From Microdochium bolleyi (taxonomy: Eukaryota > Ascomycota > Sordariomycetes > Xylariales > Microdochiaceae): 64,000 bases of DNA. A program made the translations under genes and the position numbers. This document shows, one piece after another, positions 33,801 through 46,564 of the stretch. A model generated the notes under the pieces. That model was not told the DNA's origin, made no database searches, and saw only the letters and a list, made by a program, of their open reading frames with translations. Where the stretch lies: the NCBI GenBank assembly GCA_001566295.1, contig KQ964247.1:2294001-2358000 (forward strand), in the 5' to 3' direction. Position 1 is the stretch's first letter. The number at the start of each line of letters is the position of its first letter.

Positions 33801-36800
33801 TATTGAACAAGCTTGACTCGCCACGTTGGGGTCCGCAACGCTAGTGTATCACCTATGCCTAAGTCTCGGCCGAGCAAGACATGTACAGTATCCGGCTGCA
33901 GATCCAGCCTCACACACTCCGGAGTTGCCCCGGCCAGGCAATGTTTGAGTGTAAGTGCATAAAGTGCTTTAAGGAAACCGTCGCCTTCGGGCCAAACATA
34001 GGGTGAAACACCGGTTTGTACCGGCGGCAAGTTGCTCCATGATAATTATAGCGCCTCCACCATCAATCGACGTCCTACTGATGCTATAGCTACTAGACTC
34101 TAGTCATGTGTGAGGGGATGTGCTGCACGAACGACGTTGGCCAGCACCATCTCGACTTGCCGAAAAGTAATTGAGCGTGGGGCTGTCGGGACGGCTATCT
34201 GGCATTCCGACGGGGCTAGTCAGATCGTGCGACCCGAGCCTCGTCATGGTTGTCGGTACAAGTGTTATGTCGAGAAAAAGTAATGTGTGCTGCCTCGCCC
34301 ACGAAAGGAAACAGGCTCGCTGGTTTTCGGATCGGTTGTCGACGTGTCATTGTTTGCGTTACATCGTTACCCTGCTGCCGCTCAAGGCTGGACACCCCCT
34401 CCCGACTCCCGAAAGCGGCCCCCACGTCCAAGTATCGTGGAAGAGATCCGATACATCATAACCAAGAGTTTGCTACCGATATCCGGGAAGCGTGTAATAA
34501 TGACTACTGGCGAGAGGCGAGGGGCGGCAGAGATCGCCAGATCAGTAGCTCAACTCATCACTGCTGAACATGCTTCCGCCAAGGCTCCAGAACCTCCATT
34601 TTCAGTAGTCGCAAGGCTCCAGTTGTCCACTGCGGGACATTTACCGATGGTGCCCCGCCAAAGCACCCTCGAGTGCAATCGTCGGAAGGTATAGCTCGAG
34701 CATCGGACCTTCTGAGGCCGTCGCGCTGATGCCACATGGCTCGACCTTGAAGCGAGCTGGCGATATTGAGGCACGTAATGAATCTGCAATGCAGACAACC
34801 GGATACCAGTAAGACAGACGAGCTGATTTTCTTGATTGGCAGATTTCCTCATGCTTCACCATCTGTGGCGCCCAATCGCGTCCAGGCTGTGGATTGAGCT
34901 CCTTGTGGTTGTGCGGAGCTTCCATGCAGGTACGGGCGGCCGGCCTTGCATTCTCGTGCTTACGCGTCATGATCTGTCGATGATGGCCTACCTTGCTCCG
35001 TGATATTTGCATTGGATACGAAGCACCAGGTGGATGGTGAGCCGGCTAGAAACAAGCAAATTCCGTGGGCAAAGCACGTCTGGTGTATCGAAAAGGATCA
35101 TTGCACGGGCATAGCACCTGGGGTATCGTGCCCTTGTTTGGCCAACCAGCGCCGAGATGTCGGGGGAACATAACGTGGAGGTGATTGCGTTTCATCCCCC
35201 AAACCAGCACCTCCACCATCGGTGCTTCCCTGAAGGGAATGATGTCTGAAGATCGTTGGTCGCATGGGCGTGTAGTATTGGAGGCCGCGGTGCTTCTCTC
35301 GGGGCGACGCCAATGCTGTTTCGATGTTGGTAGGCTAGGCCAAGGTTCGCGAAGCCTCTTTCGGACAGACAGCTTGCATGGGAACCTTGACTCAAGAATC
35401 AACACCCCCTGCTTGACATGGAGCAGCAACTGACAAGCAGACAGGACAGGCAGGGTTCGCGGTACTCCTATGAACCTCCCCGAGAGGATCTAGCATCGGC
35501 GAAGGTCCCACACCGTTTTGGGCGCTACGGGAAGAATTGCGTGGCATGCCCGAGTCGATGTGCGGACTTCCAGAACTCGTTTTTGTGACAAATTCGCCAA
35601 GAGAGCAGGCTTCGAATGGTTGCCACCTGTCGTCCGCTTGTCGGCCCCAGAATTAGGCTGTGCCGCACAAATGGTGGACGTGAGGAAGGATGGGTGGATG
35701 GATGTCATCCCTTGGCTGATGCCCTCAGTCTGCTGTCTTTCGACCCCGTTCGAGTGATGTTATTGGAGCCAAAAAGAGCGAAGCGGGCCGGTGAGAATGT
35801 CAGAGTTTCTTGTGAGAATTACTTAGTCATGTACGGAGTATCTGCACCCTCCATGTCTCTTGTTCGCCGAAGAGTTGTGCGTGCTTGTTGGAGAAGAGCA
35901 CAGAGTTGCATCAAAGTTTCTCTCCTGCCCAGCCATGAATCGTCAGTCCGGAGGACATGGTATGTGAGAGCATGGAGACGTGCTGTCGCATGCACCGTGG
36001 CCTGGAGAAAGCCGTGCCGAGGCGAGAGGCTGGCTTGCACTGTATGTGAGCAGTGGCCGCCGCATGGCACTGGCAATAATGAGCACGGGTCGCACCAACG
36101 GCGTGTTCCGCGCTCGTAATCACTAGCTTGCACAAACCACCAAGGTCGTCGTCCCAGGCTGAGGACGGCATGGCAGAACTGCCGAAGAGACGGGAATTGT
36201 TGTCGAAGCGGCGGTCTGATTGGTAGTCAGTAGTTGCAGGCTGTGTCCGACAAACTGACCATCACTTCCGCTGGAGCCCGGACGATGGGGATGCGGGTGG
36301 TGGATGAGCTGGAAATGGCCTGATCGTCCACGCGCATCTCTCCGTCGATTGCCGAGCCCTGCTGGTGATTTCGCGTATCTTGACCTGAGACCTCACTCTC
36401 ATCGTAACATTGACAGCCCTGAGAGTGTCTCCAGGTAGGGAATTCCCCGAGCTGACGATATTGCTGGGCAAGGCACCATGTGCGACTCCACATAGGAGGA
36501 AACGCTGGGTATGGCTATCTTCATTCCTCGGTTCAGGTCTACGCAGGACAGGTCCGGCCTTCGGGCAGGTGGCCGACGGAGGAAGCCAGGACGTGCCTGC
36601 CGCGCAACGGGCACCCATGCTTCCGGGCTGCGTTGGCACGAATGGTTCCTGCCCTGTCCTGCCAGGCCAGCCCAGGCACCAGGCACCAGCTGCACAACCA
36701 GCCTGGGAAGAGCTTCAGAGCTGCAGTCTGCGGAGACAATGGAGCTGTTTTAGCGTGTCCAGGTGCGTCTCCACTTCTGGCCCTACGCAAAGGGTTCTCG

Positions 36801-39800
36801 GGGCATGCAGCAAACACTGTGCACTGCGTCGACGTGACTGGCCAATTGCTCTCTGTAGGCTCCATGAACGCGTTCCTATTGGCCCGGTCTCCTCAAATCT
36901 GGAAGTCGACCGTGTCAGTGGCTGAGCATACAGTACGCGCCTACCTCGGACTCCAGTTGGGCATCCGGCCCCCGCGCAACCGCATCATTGTGCCTTCCAC
37001 TGTCCTGTGACTGTGTGTCCCAAACGTTCCCTGCCTCTGCTGTCCACCTTCGACCGCCCTGTCGTGTCGTCCGCCAGGCGAATGCAAGCCAACCCGCTCC
37101 TTGCGCTCCCGAAGCTACTCTGCGATGAAGACGCAGACGGGGCGACGGCTCGGGTCAATATGGCCTCACACTCCCAAAAACCGGACTACAGCCTTTACGA
37201 AAGGCCGATATGGGACTGAGCCCAACACGGTGCTCTTCAGCACTTCCAAACTGTCCAGTCACCGCCAGTAGGATCCGCGTCCGCTACTACTCAGAAGCGT
37301 GTCGACATCGGGGGAATTTCAAGACACGGCATTCCCTGCCCGCTGCAGTAGAGCGGGGCCTGACCCAGAGCCACGGATCGATTCTGAAGAAGACTCTAGC
37401 TTGTTGACGACGAGTTGACGACGACGGCTACCCACCTTCACTACACACCACGAACTGTCTCTTTTCCCCGCCAAAGTGCGTCTGGAACCCTTGCCCCTGC
37501 TCATCGTCTCGAACGAGGTTCTCTCCACCGGTGAGTGAAGCTGCTGGCTACCGCGAGCTATTGGAGCACTGAGGTAGGTATGCACAGTGATGGTGCCTCC
37601 CCCCCGAAGGCGGACAGAGCAAGGCACCCCCATGCATACCCGCCGTTAGCCTCTTCCCGTGGAGAAGTAAGATAGGGTACTTTTGACTTGGTGCAATACG
37701 CAGGCCGTGTACTTCCTTTTGGAGAGACCGCTCCTTCTTACCAGCGAGCAGAATATGCTTGAGGCTGTTGTTGGGGCAGCAGCCCGAGCCATTGTTGGAT
37801 GCTCTCCACCAGATCCCTCACGATAAAGAGGCTTCATGAACGACAGAGTTGACACCAGCTATCGGCTGCCAGCCCACTTCTCGTGCGGAGGCACTCGTTT
37901 GTTCGCTACAAATCCCACCATGGTGCCCGCATCCACATCACCAAGAGAGCGCTAGAGCGGTCTTGCAAGGGTCCGCAGTGTAAATTACCTTTGTGTGTCT
38001 CCAGCCATAACTGAGCCTAAGGCAATCTGGGGCCAAGAAGCAGTGGTGAGACCCTGGGCTAGTTTCCAGCTAGTGCTAGCCAGGGGCAGCGTCTTTGGTC
38101 TCTTCATCTGCCGTTCCTGGGCCCAATTGTCTCTACGGAGTAGGCCGCGCATTGGCGTGCTGTTGGGCCACGGGCGGGCAGCTAGACTAGTGAACAGCAA
38201 TATCTACCTCACTGTGCCCCGGCTTGCCCGACGCGTGCCCCAGTGTGCTCGTTGTCAGGTATCTCTTCTCTTCTATGCTAGCGACCACGGCAACTTCTTG
38301 TCCAGCTCAGCTCTGCTCGGTCCAGCGACGCTTTCGAGGTTCAGAAACCAGTCACGACAACTCCTGCTCCAGCAAGAGTTCTGGAGTCGATCTGCATCTA
38401 AGCTCCGGTAGCCGCCTGCGGCCTCGTACCTCTTGTCTGCTGGTCAGACTTCATGCGACTCCACGTACACTACAGGGAACGACCCGGCTCATTCAGCACC
38501 AGCGATGCACGCGGCATTTTGAGCATTGCTTCGCCAACAACACTATTTGGATATCAGACGACTCTCCACAAACGATTGGTTTACAGAATTACAAGGCGAC
38601 CGGAATCACTATCCTTGTCAACGACAAAATCCGAGTAACAGCCACACATTGCTCGACGAAGGCGTCAAAGAGTCGACTAGCTACCAGTGGGCGTCAACGT
38701 CGACACCCACCTTGATCCAGCTTCTTTGTGGGTTGTCCCCCAGCCAAAAGGTCAGTCTCATCTTCACGTGCAAGCAACCATCTCTGTATCCAATCGTGCT
38801 TCGTCACAACCGAACTCAAATCCTTGTTTCCGCGTATGCTCTTCATGGCTACGGCAAGATGATTATCACTCATGCCCGATCCATTCTGCGCAACGCTGAA
38901 GCACGGCATTGTGCCTGCGAGATTGGTCGCACCAACTTGGCAAGAAAAGGTGCGTGCCTGGCAAAGCTATGGCACGATCAGCACGGCGCGTGGTCCGAGA
39001 TGGCATCGTGATGCTACATCCACTCTAAGTTGCTGATCAAAGCATTATTAACATGGTTCCGCAGGCTCAGGTTCGCCAGACCTCCACAAGGCCACGCTCT
39101 CGCAGGCATACAGAAGGCTCATCCTCCAACCTGCAGGTCCATTCTAGCCACTTGCCGGTCTTTGGTCAAACCAAGAGACAACTTTCCGCGTGGCTTGAAG
39201 CCACTGCCGTGGTCACACCGCAACGAATGCCCAAGTTGTAAGGCACCGTGCTTGATCTGGATCTAGCAGACGACAAGGATCACCTCCCAGTTGCTTCGCC
39301 TTGTAAAATCCCTGCTCGCAAAGCTCCACGAGAAACGGCGGGAAAACGGATTTCTCTTATTGGACCAGGATCCGCACCCTGGTTGACGAGGATCCCTCAG
39401 CATTGCAGCAATCTCACAGCGGACACCCCTGCGGGGATTCCTTGCTACTCCTTCGGGCCCCGAAGTCAAAAACCCCCCCTGGACAACGCGCATAACACAG
39501 CAAAGTGCTGCAGGGCTCGGCCAACACGCCATACTGTTTGACTGGACTGTTTGACTAATAACTTGTCATCCGTCAACGCCCAAAAACTTCCCTTCCCGCA
39601 TTCATAACAACACCAACCCTAGTTCACCCCAGGCTGTCTCCATTCTTTTTATCTTTCTTTTCGCGGCTGTCGTCCTTTTTCTTCACGGGTTTTGGTACTG
39701 TTTGCACGCCTACTTGTCAACTGGCTTTGCTACAAGGAACGACGCCCCGGGTCGATCTCGACAATTAGATGAACAACGTGTGAGCTACACATACATCGTG

Positions 39801-39867
39801 GTCACCCTACCACACTCAACGGACACCATCTGCCAACGATTCGGCGGCAACACAAGCAGGCAATCAC
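27872..39867. other. Gene-poor interval of about 12 kb
   Basis: I find no domain-bearing or splice-coherent gene. The longest frame (232 codons, minus, 30641-31339) includes a hydrophobic stretch, and a 76-codon minus frame at 33800-34030 looks protein-like, but neither is recognised. The final few hundred bases, with pyrimidine-rich tracts around 39580-39700, are probably promoter and leader of the CRIB gene. There is no obvious long terminal repeat, transposase or AT-rich RIP-mutated block. Confidence 0.45.
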
Positions 39868-42135
39868 ATGTCAACTTCACAAAGCCCAATGGTCGACTTT
39901 TCGACAGAGTTGTTTGAGCCCGCCATTGACGGGCCGCCTTCCCCGGAGCGAATTCGTGCAGTCAACAAGCAGCTTCAGCGCTCGTCGGTTCGCGAGAGGC
40001 ATTTGAGTCACAACACTGTATCGTCGAAATCATCATCACTGCTTTCTGCGACATCGGAAGCACCATCCTGGGAGCTCGGTCCTGACATTCTTTCCCGAAA
40101 GTCTTCCCAGCGGTCGTCTTCCAGCAGCAACCCTTCCCGGGAGCTTGGTGACAGTGCAATCTCATTCGGAAAAGGCATCTTCAACCGCCGAGGAAAGAGC
40201 CGTAAGGAAGGGTCTGAAACTACCACATTGGCTCCCATGGCGTCCATGAGCGACCTGAAATCCCCGCGGGATTTGCACTTTATGTCCACCATGTTCGCTC
40301 GCCGGAGGGGCTCTCGCCCAGATATCGATGGTGCTGAACAAAAGAAACTGCAGATCTCCGGCCCGTACAACTTTCAGCATCTGACACACACCCAGAAGTC
40401 TAGCGTACCAGACCTCAACCGCACGAGCCGAATGGATTTGGTATCGGAGTTTGCCAGCATGCGGGCTGGACAGAAGCCTTCTATCGGCTCGTTGAAGGGC
40501 ATTCAGGCCACCGAGATACACGTTGCAGACATCTCTTCAGAATCTCTGCCTCTTCAAGGTGACCGGGCGCCCAGCGACGGTGTCCCCAGCCCACCCGGAA
40601 GTCACCAAGAGCAGTCTGGGCGGGACAAGGAGCTGCCTGCCACTCCTGGGGAGTCTTGGTTCAAGAAGCATTCCCAATCCATGTCCCAGGGTATTGCCAA
40701 AATGCCACCTTCACGGCCCAGCCGATCTCCATCAGAGCCACCTTTCCCCTCCCCCATTCCCCCACCCCCAAGGATATCCAGTCGCATCTCGGCTCGTTTT
40801 GACAGCCGTGAATCACTAGCGTCAAGCACCATGGACCACTTGAACAGCCCAGGTCTCAGTGCGGCGCAATCTGTTGTCTCGATTCAGGAAGAGTGGACCG
40901 AGGTTTCTGCTGCGCCGGTGGCCCACGATGACGCGGCTTGGCCATTGACTCCTCCGGCCATGACATCCGTACCTGAGGTACCTGAAGAGGAAGAGCAACA
41001 GGTTGTGACTGAGGTGGCGCGAGCCAGTGTCATCAGCAACCATTCATCATTGCGAGGCAGTGTCTCGGTGCCGCTCCTCCGCCAGCTGTCACTTCGCCAG
41101 ACGAAGCCAAGGCGCCCTAGCAATACCTCCGATACCCTAGGCCACTTCAGCAGCGCTTCAATATCACAAGTGAATGGAGATGCAGCCTCTGGGTCACCAA
41201 TTGGGGACACATTCTTCGATGATGACTGGGAAAACGACATTGACTACTGTTACGACCACGAGGCGGAAGCTGATTGCGACTATGCTTGGGAGCGGCCTTC
41301 TCTCGACATGTGGCGGGATAACGAAGATGGCCTGAAGCAAGGCGGACACACGTTCTTCGCAGACACGTTTGGAGCATCGAGCTCCCGCAGCCACAACACT
41401 AGTGTATCACGAGCAGTGAGCCCGGCATCGCCGAGGACAAGACCTCAGGCTCACGCACCTCCAAGCGCATCGCTGACTCTCCCAATCACCACAAACTTTT
41501 CTTTGCCTGATCGTGGACACAACAGGACACTTTCGCGTGCTTCAAGCGCCCTCGGATCACAGGAATTCACCCTATCCCCGAGCCTGCTCATCCCCAATGA
41601 CTACCAAGAGCAGATGCTGAGCTACGAGAGAGAAGTTGATCACAATGAGGAGGACCCGGAAGACGATGTGCCTCTAGGTCACCTGTACGATAAGAACGCG
41701 CTGATGCTCAATGTACGGTCGAGTGCATCTACCACTGCTTCGAGAATGTCAGAACACTCTCTGTCATCCAGCCGCCACAAGTCAACACATTCAACGTCGA
41801 CGGCATTTACTCGGTGGACCGCGATCAGCAGCAACGGAAGCGTAGATTGTTGGCAACAGCATGGCGATAAAGAGAACGACGAGTGGAACATGACGCCGAC
41901 AGCTGGCGTGATCGGAATGACGCTGCCTGAGACTCAGGAATCAGCTGCCGCCAGCGGACCTGAACGTCATCAACGCACCGGATCCGAAGCCAACATTCTC
42001 GACAACCTCTCCTATGCCGGGAAATCGGCAGATGCCCCAGCAACTCGCCGTCGGGCGAAGACCACCAGCCGAAGCCACAACGGCCCTCCGCAGTTCGGGC
42101 TTTTTCCTCACGTGCCGTCCAGTCCTCAACCTTGA
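39868..42135 (+). CDS. CRIB-motif protein, putative Cdc42/Rac effector
   Basis: Single-exon gene, 755 aa, largely low-complexity and presumably disordered (Ser, Pro, acidic). A CRIB-type GTPase-binding motif is visible at about residues 160-177: LQISGPYNFQHLTHTQ, matching the ISxPxxFxHxxH pattern. Before it is a Ser-rich, basic segment (KGIFNRRGKSRKEG). After it come proline-rich stretches (about residues 285-305), an acidic patch (FFDDDWENDIDYCYDHEAE) near residue 450, and a basic C-terminus (TRRRAKTTSRSHNG). CRIB proteins without a kinase domain, such as yeast Gic1/Gic2, act in polarity downstream of Cdc42; a similar role here is inference. Translation may begin at 39868 or at the second ATG, 39889 (MVDFSTELFEP). 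Confidence 0.8.
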   Translation: MSTSQSPMVDFSTELFEPAIDGPPSPERIRAVNKQLQRSSVRERHLSHNTVSSKSSSLLSATSEAPSWELGPDILSRKSSQRSSSSSNPSRELGDSAISFGKGIFNRRGKSRKEGSETTTLAPMASMSDLKSPRDLHFMSTMFARRRGSRPDIDGAEQKKLQISGPYNFQHLTHTQKSSVPDLNRTSRMDLVSEFASMRAGQKPSIGSLKGIQATEIHVADISSESLPLQGDRAPSDGVPSPPGSHQEQSGRDKELPATPGESWFKKHSQSMSQGIAKMPPSRPSRSPSEPPFPSPIPPPPRISSRISARFDSRESLASSTMDHLNSPGLSAAQSVVSIQEEWTEVSAAPVAHDDAAWPLTPPAMTSVPEVPEEEEQQVVTEVARASVISNHSSLRGSVSVPLLRQLSLRQTKPRRPSNTSDTLGHFSSASISQVNGDAASGSPIGDTFFDDDWENDIDYCYDHEAEADCDYAWERPSLDMWRDNEDGLKQGGHTFFADTFGASSSRSHNTSVSRAVSPASPRTRPQAHAPPSASLTLPITTNFSLPDRGHNRTLSRASSALGSQEFTLSPSLLIPNDYQEQMLSYEREVDHNEEDPEDDVPLGHLYDKNALMLNVRSSASTTASRMSEHSLSSSRHKSTHSTSTAFTRWTAISSNGSVDCWQQHGDKENDEWNMTPTAGVIGMTLPETQESAAASGPERHQRTGSEANILDNLSYAGKSADAPATRRRAKTTSRSHNGPPQFGLFPHVPSSPQP

Positions 42136-44292
42136 CCACAACATCCATATACGCGGGCTACTAGCCCAGTGCGGGGACACCGCACAAGCCCGCACAAGAC
42201 ATCATTCGCATGTCTAGGCGGTATCGTCCTTGCTGGACAGCAGTATCATTTCTTTACATCAATCTTCTTGCCATTCGTCTCGTGGAGACAAGTTGGCCTG
42301 CTTTGCTCGGCGCTACGGATAGACGATTCTACTTTCAAAAGCGTGCTGAAAATCAAGTCAGCGTTCCCAGGGGGCGCGACTCCTTACAACTATTATCTAA
42401 ACCCTAGACCATACGTCGTTTTTTCTTCTTTCTTTTTTCATATCGCCGCTTCATTCGGATAGACACAAAGACCGCCAGCTTCGGGGCGGAAGCCAGGACA
42501 AATCACTTTGTCCGAGGACTGGATAGGGCAAAACCACCCAAAAGACACATCAACTCTATTTTGTCTCATTGCGTGTACATCCATTATTTTGGGGAAATGG
42601 GGACCCCAATGACTATGGCGTCCATTGCCAATCGGAATTGGCTGGAGCCTCGGTAGTGTGTATTGTATAAGGGAACAGCCCTGAATTCATCATTGGGGAC
42701 GACGCGTTATGAGGACATCTGCAAGATGGGAGATCAGAGGAAGAATACACACAACATGACCTGTTCCATGAAACCGCGAGTGTTGCCGCTCAAACTGCCG
42801 AAAATGCCTGACACGATGCTCGCGTGACGTGCATCACCATGCTTCTGATCTGGTTGTAGACTCGGACTATTTTTTTTCTCCTATCGCGTCACACTGCGCC
42901 CATTCCGCGACCCCAGGCGGCTGGGGTGACCACTTACCCAGTTCGTGAACTCTTCCGACACTCTGGACCCGTCAACTAAGTAGTCAACTGTTCGAAAAGA
43001 ACGCGGTTACGGACCCTGGTGGGTTTCCAGCTGTCCGTTTTGAACCTCGGTGCAAATAGTTAATAGTTCGAACACATTCAATCCGTGAAGACAGGGTGTG
43101 ATGCGTGGTGCGGTTTCTCAATCCTTGTCACCCAGCAAAGTGGCATCAGTTAAAGTTATTAGCCAAGAGGAGGGCTGGAAACTGAGTAACCTGCTCTGTA
43201 TACTCGTGGCATCCGGGGCTCGCGCGCTCAAACGCGCCTGCCTCCTCACCCCCCCCCCCCCCCCGGCCGGGGACCGTAACAGGCTGTTGGTGCCGCTGAT
43301 CCGGGACGCCGCCCTGCCCGGTCAATGGTGTCTATTCGAGAAGGAGAATGAACGGAACGTGCCCCCCGGCCCGCAGGGGATGATGGGTGGGCTGGGGTGG
43401 TTGGTGCCTGCCCCCGGTGCATGGCTCGCCGAATCGGTGAAGAATTCCTGCACGTCGGGTCGAACGCCCTGGGGGGAGGAGGCGTGATCCCTCCCGTCTG
43501 TGCTCATGTATGTCGTAAGGTTTCATAGGACGTGGCCGATATTGATACGCGGGATTGACTCGGGGCGATTGAACTGAGGCCCCCCATCCCCATGCCCTAT
43601 ACAGCAGTATAGCATAATACATTAATCAACTCCACCACTGCGCCGCCCGCGCCCGGGGAACCGCCCCCGAATGATGACTGCAGCTGCCGTTGCAGTTGCG
43701 CCGGTGGGGAGGAAGGGTCAGTGGAACGCGCATAAAAGTTGCAAGATGACGCGTGCCGCAATCTTTAGACGAATGAGTGGGCCAGGCCGGCTTGAACAGC
43801 ATTCGTGAAGCACATATATACATATATGTACTCGCGCGTATGCGAAGAATACGAGTGAGGTCAGTGCGATGATGTTTTGTTCACTCCCGCGATCGGGAAG
43901 AGAAGGGGCACAACAAAGTGGATGCTTCCCTCTCACGGAGGGAAATGTATAAGTGGTTATGTGTGTGTACTCAATATATACCGAGGCGAAGAATACTACA
44001 TTAAGTAAAAGAGGCTATGTATGTGGTGTGAGAAAGGAAAATGACTCTATGGTTGGCTTGCTTTGTAAGTGAGGACAGCAATTCATGAAGAGAGAAGTAC
44101 CGCCTTGGAACACTGACACTTGGAGTCGTGCAATGGCGGAATAACAGACAAGTATGAGAGGTGAAGGTGATCAAGGAGATCCATGTGGGAAATGGGGGAA
44201 TGAAACAGACAACAAGCCAGCCGACTCCATATCCAATGCTGTTGACACTCATGGCGACTCCTGCAACATCGAAGACCTCGTTCAGATCCTGC
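42136..44292. other. Convergent intergenic region
   Basis: 3' flanks of the CRIB gene (+) and the NIPA-like gene (-), about 2.1 kb. It contains a C16 homopolymer (43249-43264). Open frames here lack recognisable features. Confidence 0.5.
43249..43264. repeat. C16 homopolymer tract
   Basis: Sixteen consecutive C residues in intergenic DNA. It is likely length-variable and a possible sequencing-error site. Confidence 0.9.
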
Positions 44293-46564
44293 CTATGACG
44301 GTTCACTTTCGCCCGACGAAGCGCCGCCATCGTGACTCGTGCGCGACTCGCCTGTGACGGTATCGATCGTTGAGGAGCGCTTCTTTTTCTTGCGGCCAAA
44401 AATGTTTTCAAGGGTGGCGCCGAGCGAGTTTGCTCTTCTCCGTGGGCTCGGGGACCCCGGATCAGCAGCAGTCTGCTGTCCCATCAGGGGTTCGTCTTCA
44501 GGAGCGCTTCGCGCAGGCGGCACAGCCGCAGCCTGGTTCCAGTCGTCATCTTCGTCGTAGGGCACGAATAACGAGTTTCTGATACCCGGGCGAAGTCGTC
44601 GGTTTGACTTTCTCGAGGCTAAAGATGGCGGCTCTCCCCGCATCGAGTCACCCACGACAGCCGTGACAGTCGAAGAGAGCGGCGACGGTGAGATGAACTT
44701 GTTTGAATAGTGGCTGCCGTGCGGCCGAGTCAAGGCCATTGATGGACGTGGCGGAGGCGTGATTGGCCTCTCGAGAATAGGCAGTTCTGCAGAGGGAGCT
44801 GGCAAGCTCTTTGTCGATTGCAGAGCATCCGACTGGGCTGCAATGGACGGATCTGACTGGTATGTGGGGATACTATCGCTGGAGATAAAGACCGATGGAT
44901 AAGCTGGCCGAGGAGATGACTGCCCAAGAGATGTCTGCCATGGGTTGTCACTGAGCGGCTCCTCAGGCGTGGGAGGAGCAGGCCTTGCTGCGGACGACTC
45001 TGAATTGCGCGCAGACGGTACTGTTGTACAGCTTTTCGGCCCGCCAGACTGCACAATCTCGTCGGCGAAACTCACACCTCGGGAGCCGAGCGATGGCCTT
45101 CTCGACGATTTGCTCGAAGAAGGATGCTGCTGCGGCTTTGCCGGCCTTTGACCTGCTGCGTTCAGAGACCCATTTGACGTTCGGTGTCGAAGCCCGATAG
45201 TCTCTTCCACATCATCGTCATCTGAAAGATGGTCTTCGTCGTCGTCGCGGGAGTGCCTACCACTCGTGATCAAGAACACGCCAAAGAAGGTGAGGGCGCA
45301 GCCTCCAGCGAATTTGGTGGCTTGCTCAGCAGTGGCGTTCTCAAAGTCTCTATAGAGAACGGCGCTGCCAATGATGACAGACAATGTGAAGGTGACAAAC
45401 TGCACAGGGATAACCTGGGTCGAGTCGAAGCGCTGCAGCGCTTTGTTGACGTACCGGACCTGCATGACGGCAGTGCCCAGCAGAACGACCAGCAGCCCAT
45501 AAGTGACCGGCGTGGTGAACGCCCTCCAGAGTGTTGACGAGAGCATCGAGGACACACCCTTGGTGGTCAATGCGGTATACCCGCCTGCCTTAGAATTAGT
45601 ACTGTAATCGTACCACACAACATTATGGGAACATACCGAAAAGCCCGACAAGGCCCAAGTCAATCAGGATCGTGCGGTTGCCGTATCTCGGACTAGCCCA
45701 CATGAGCACGACGATGAAGAAGACGGTGACGCCAAGGTAGACCTCAAACTCCGTGGTTGTAATTGCGTCCCAGACATCGTGCGGCTCCAGCTTAGTCTCC
45801 TCGGTCTTTGCGCTGAGAACTACGGTTACCGCACCGAGCACGGCTATAACGACGCCCCAGAAGTCGCGGCCTCGGAACTGCTCACCGAAGAATATCGGCG
45901 CAATGACACAATTCGAGATGAGGGCGACAACGCCGAGCGGCGACACGATCGAGGCTGGCGCGAAGCCATAAGCCAGGAAGTTACCCATCTCGCCAACAGT
46001 CATCAAAACCTGGCCTATCCACCAGGAAGGCGACTTGAGATAACTGGAGGAGGTCTCGTCGTCCTTGGAGCTGTCATCCGTTTGCGTGGACTGGAACGAC
46101 TGGCTCAACGGATGCGTCTCGTCGGCGTCTGCGGCCTCGTCGTCGCCATCCTCGTCGTGGTAGCCGCCGCCATTCCTGCTGTTGTAAGATGGTCCATCCA
46201 GGGAACCATAGCCACTCCGACCACTTTCTTGGGCTCTCTTCATAGCTTGCCGCGCTCGAATCCGCAGCTCCGTACGCTTGCGATTCAATTGTATGTGGGA
46301 GTATCTCTGCACATTCAGGGCGAGCGCGATCAGGACGTTGCCGCAGATGGCTGTGATGATGCCGATGAGCGAGCTCCAATTTCCCAGCCCCTTGCCTACG
46401 TCGTCGCCCATGATGGCGAGAAGTCCTGCCCAGGTCCAAATGTCTGGCGACGCCATGCTGTCGGGCAGCGAGCCCTGCAGGCCGCTCGATATGGCACTCA
46501 TAGCAGAGGACGACGGCGAGCTCTGGTCGACGAGGCCGGCTGCGGCGGAGGAAGACAGCGCCAT
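44293..46564 (-). CDS. NIPA-family magnesium transporter
   Basis: Multi-spanning membrane protein of the NIPA (Mg2+ transporter / DMT-like) family. Exon 1 is 46564-45637 and exon 2 is 45584-44293. The 52-nt intron (45636-45585, GTATGT, branch ACTAAT, GGCAG) joins LVGLFG to GYTALTTKGVSSMLS, giving 739 aa. Family blocks: LIGIITAICGNVLIALALNV (first helix), WWIGQVLMTVGEMGNFLAYG, SPLGVVALISNCVIAPIFFG, FWGVVIAVLGAVTVVLSA, and in exon 2 VIPVQFVTFTLSVIIGSAVL and CALTFFGVFLITSGR. An acidic loop of about 80 residues separates helices 1 and 2. A long hydrophilic C-terminal tail of about 340 residues, rich in Ser/Pro and ending in a basic GRKKKKRSS patch, is typical of filamentous-fungal members. It is divergent from the WDR70 gene. 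Cation specificity is inferred from homologues. Confidence 0.92.
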
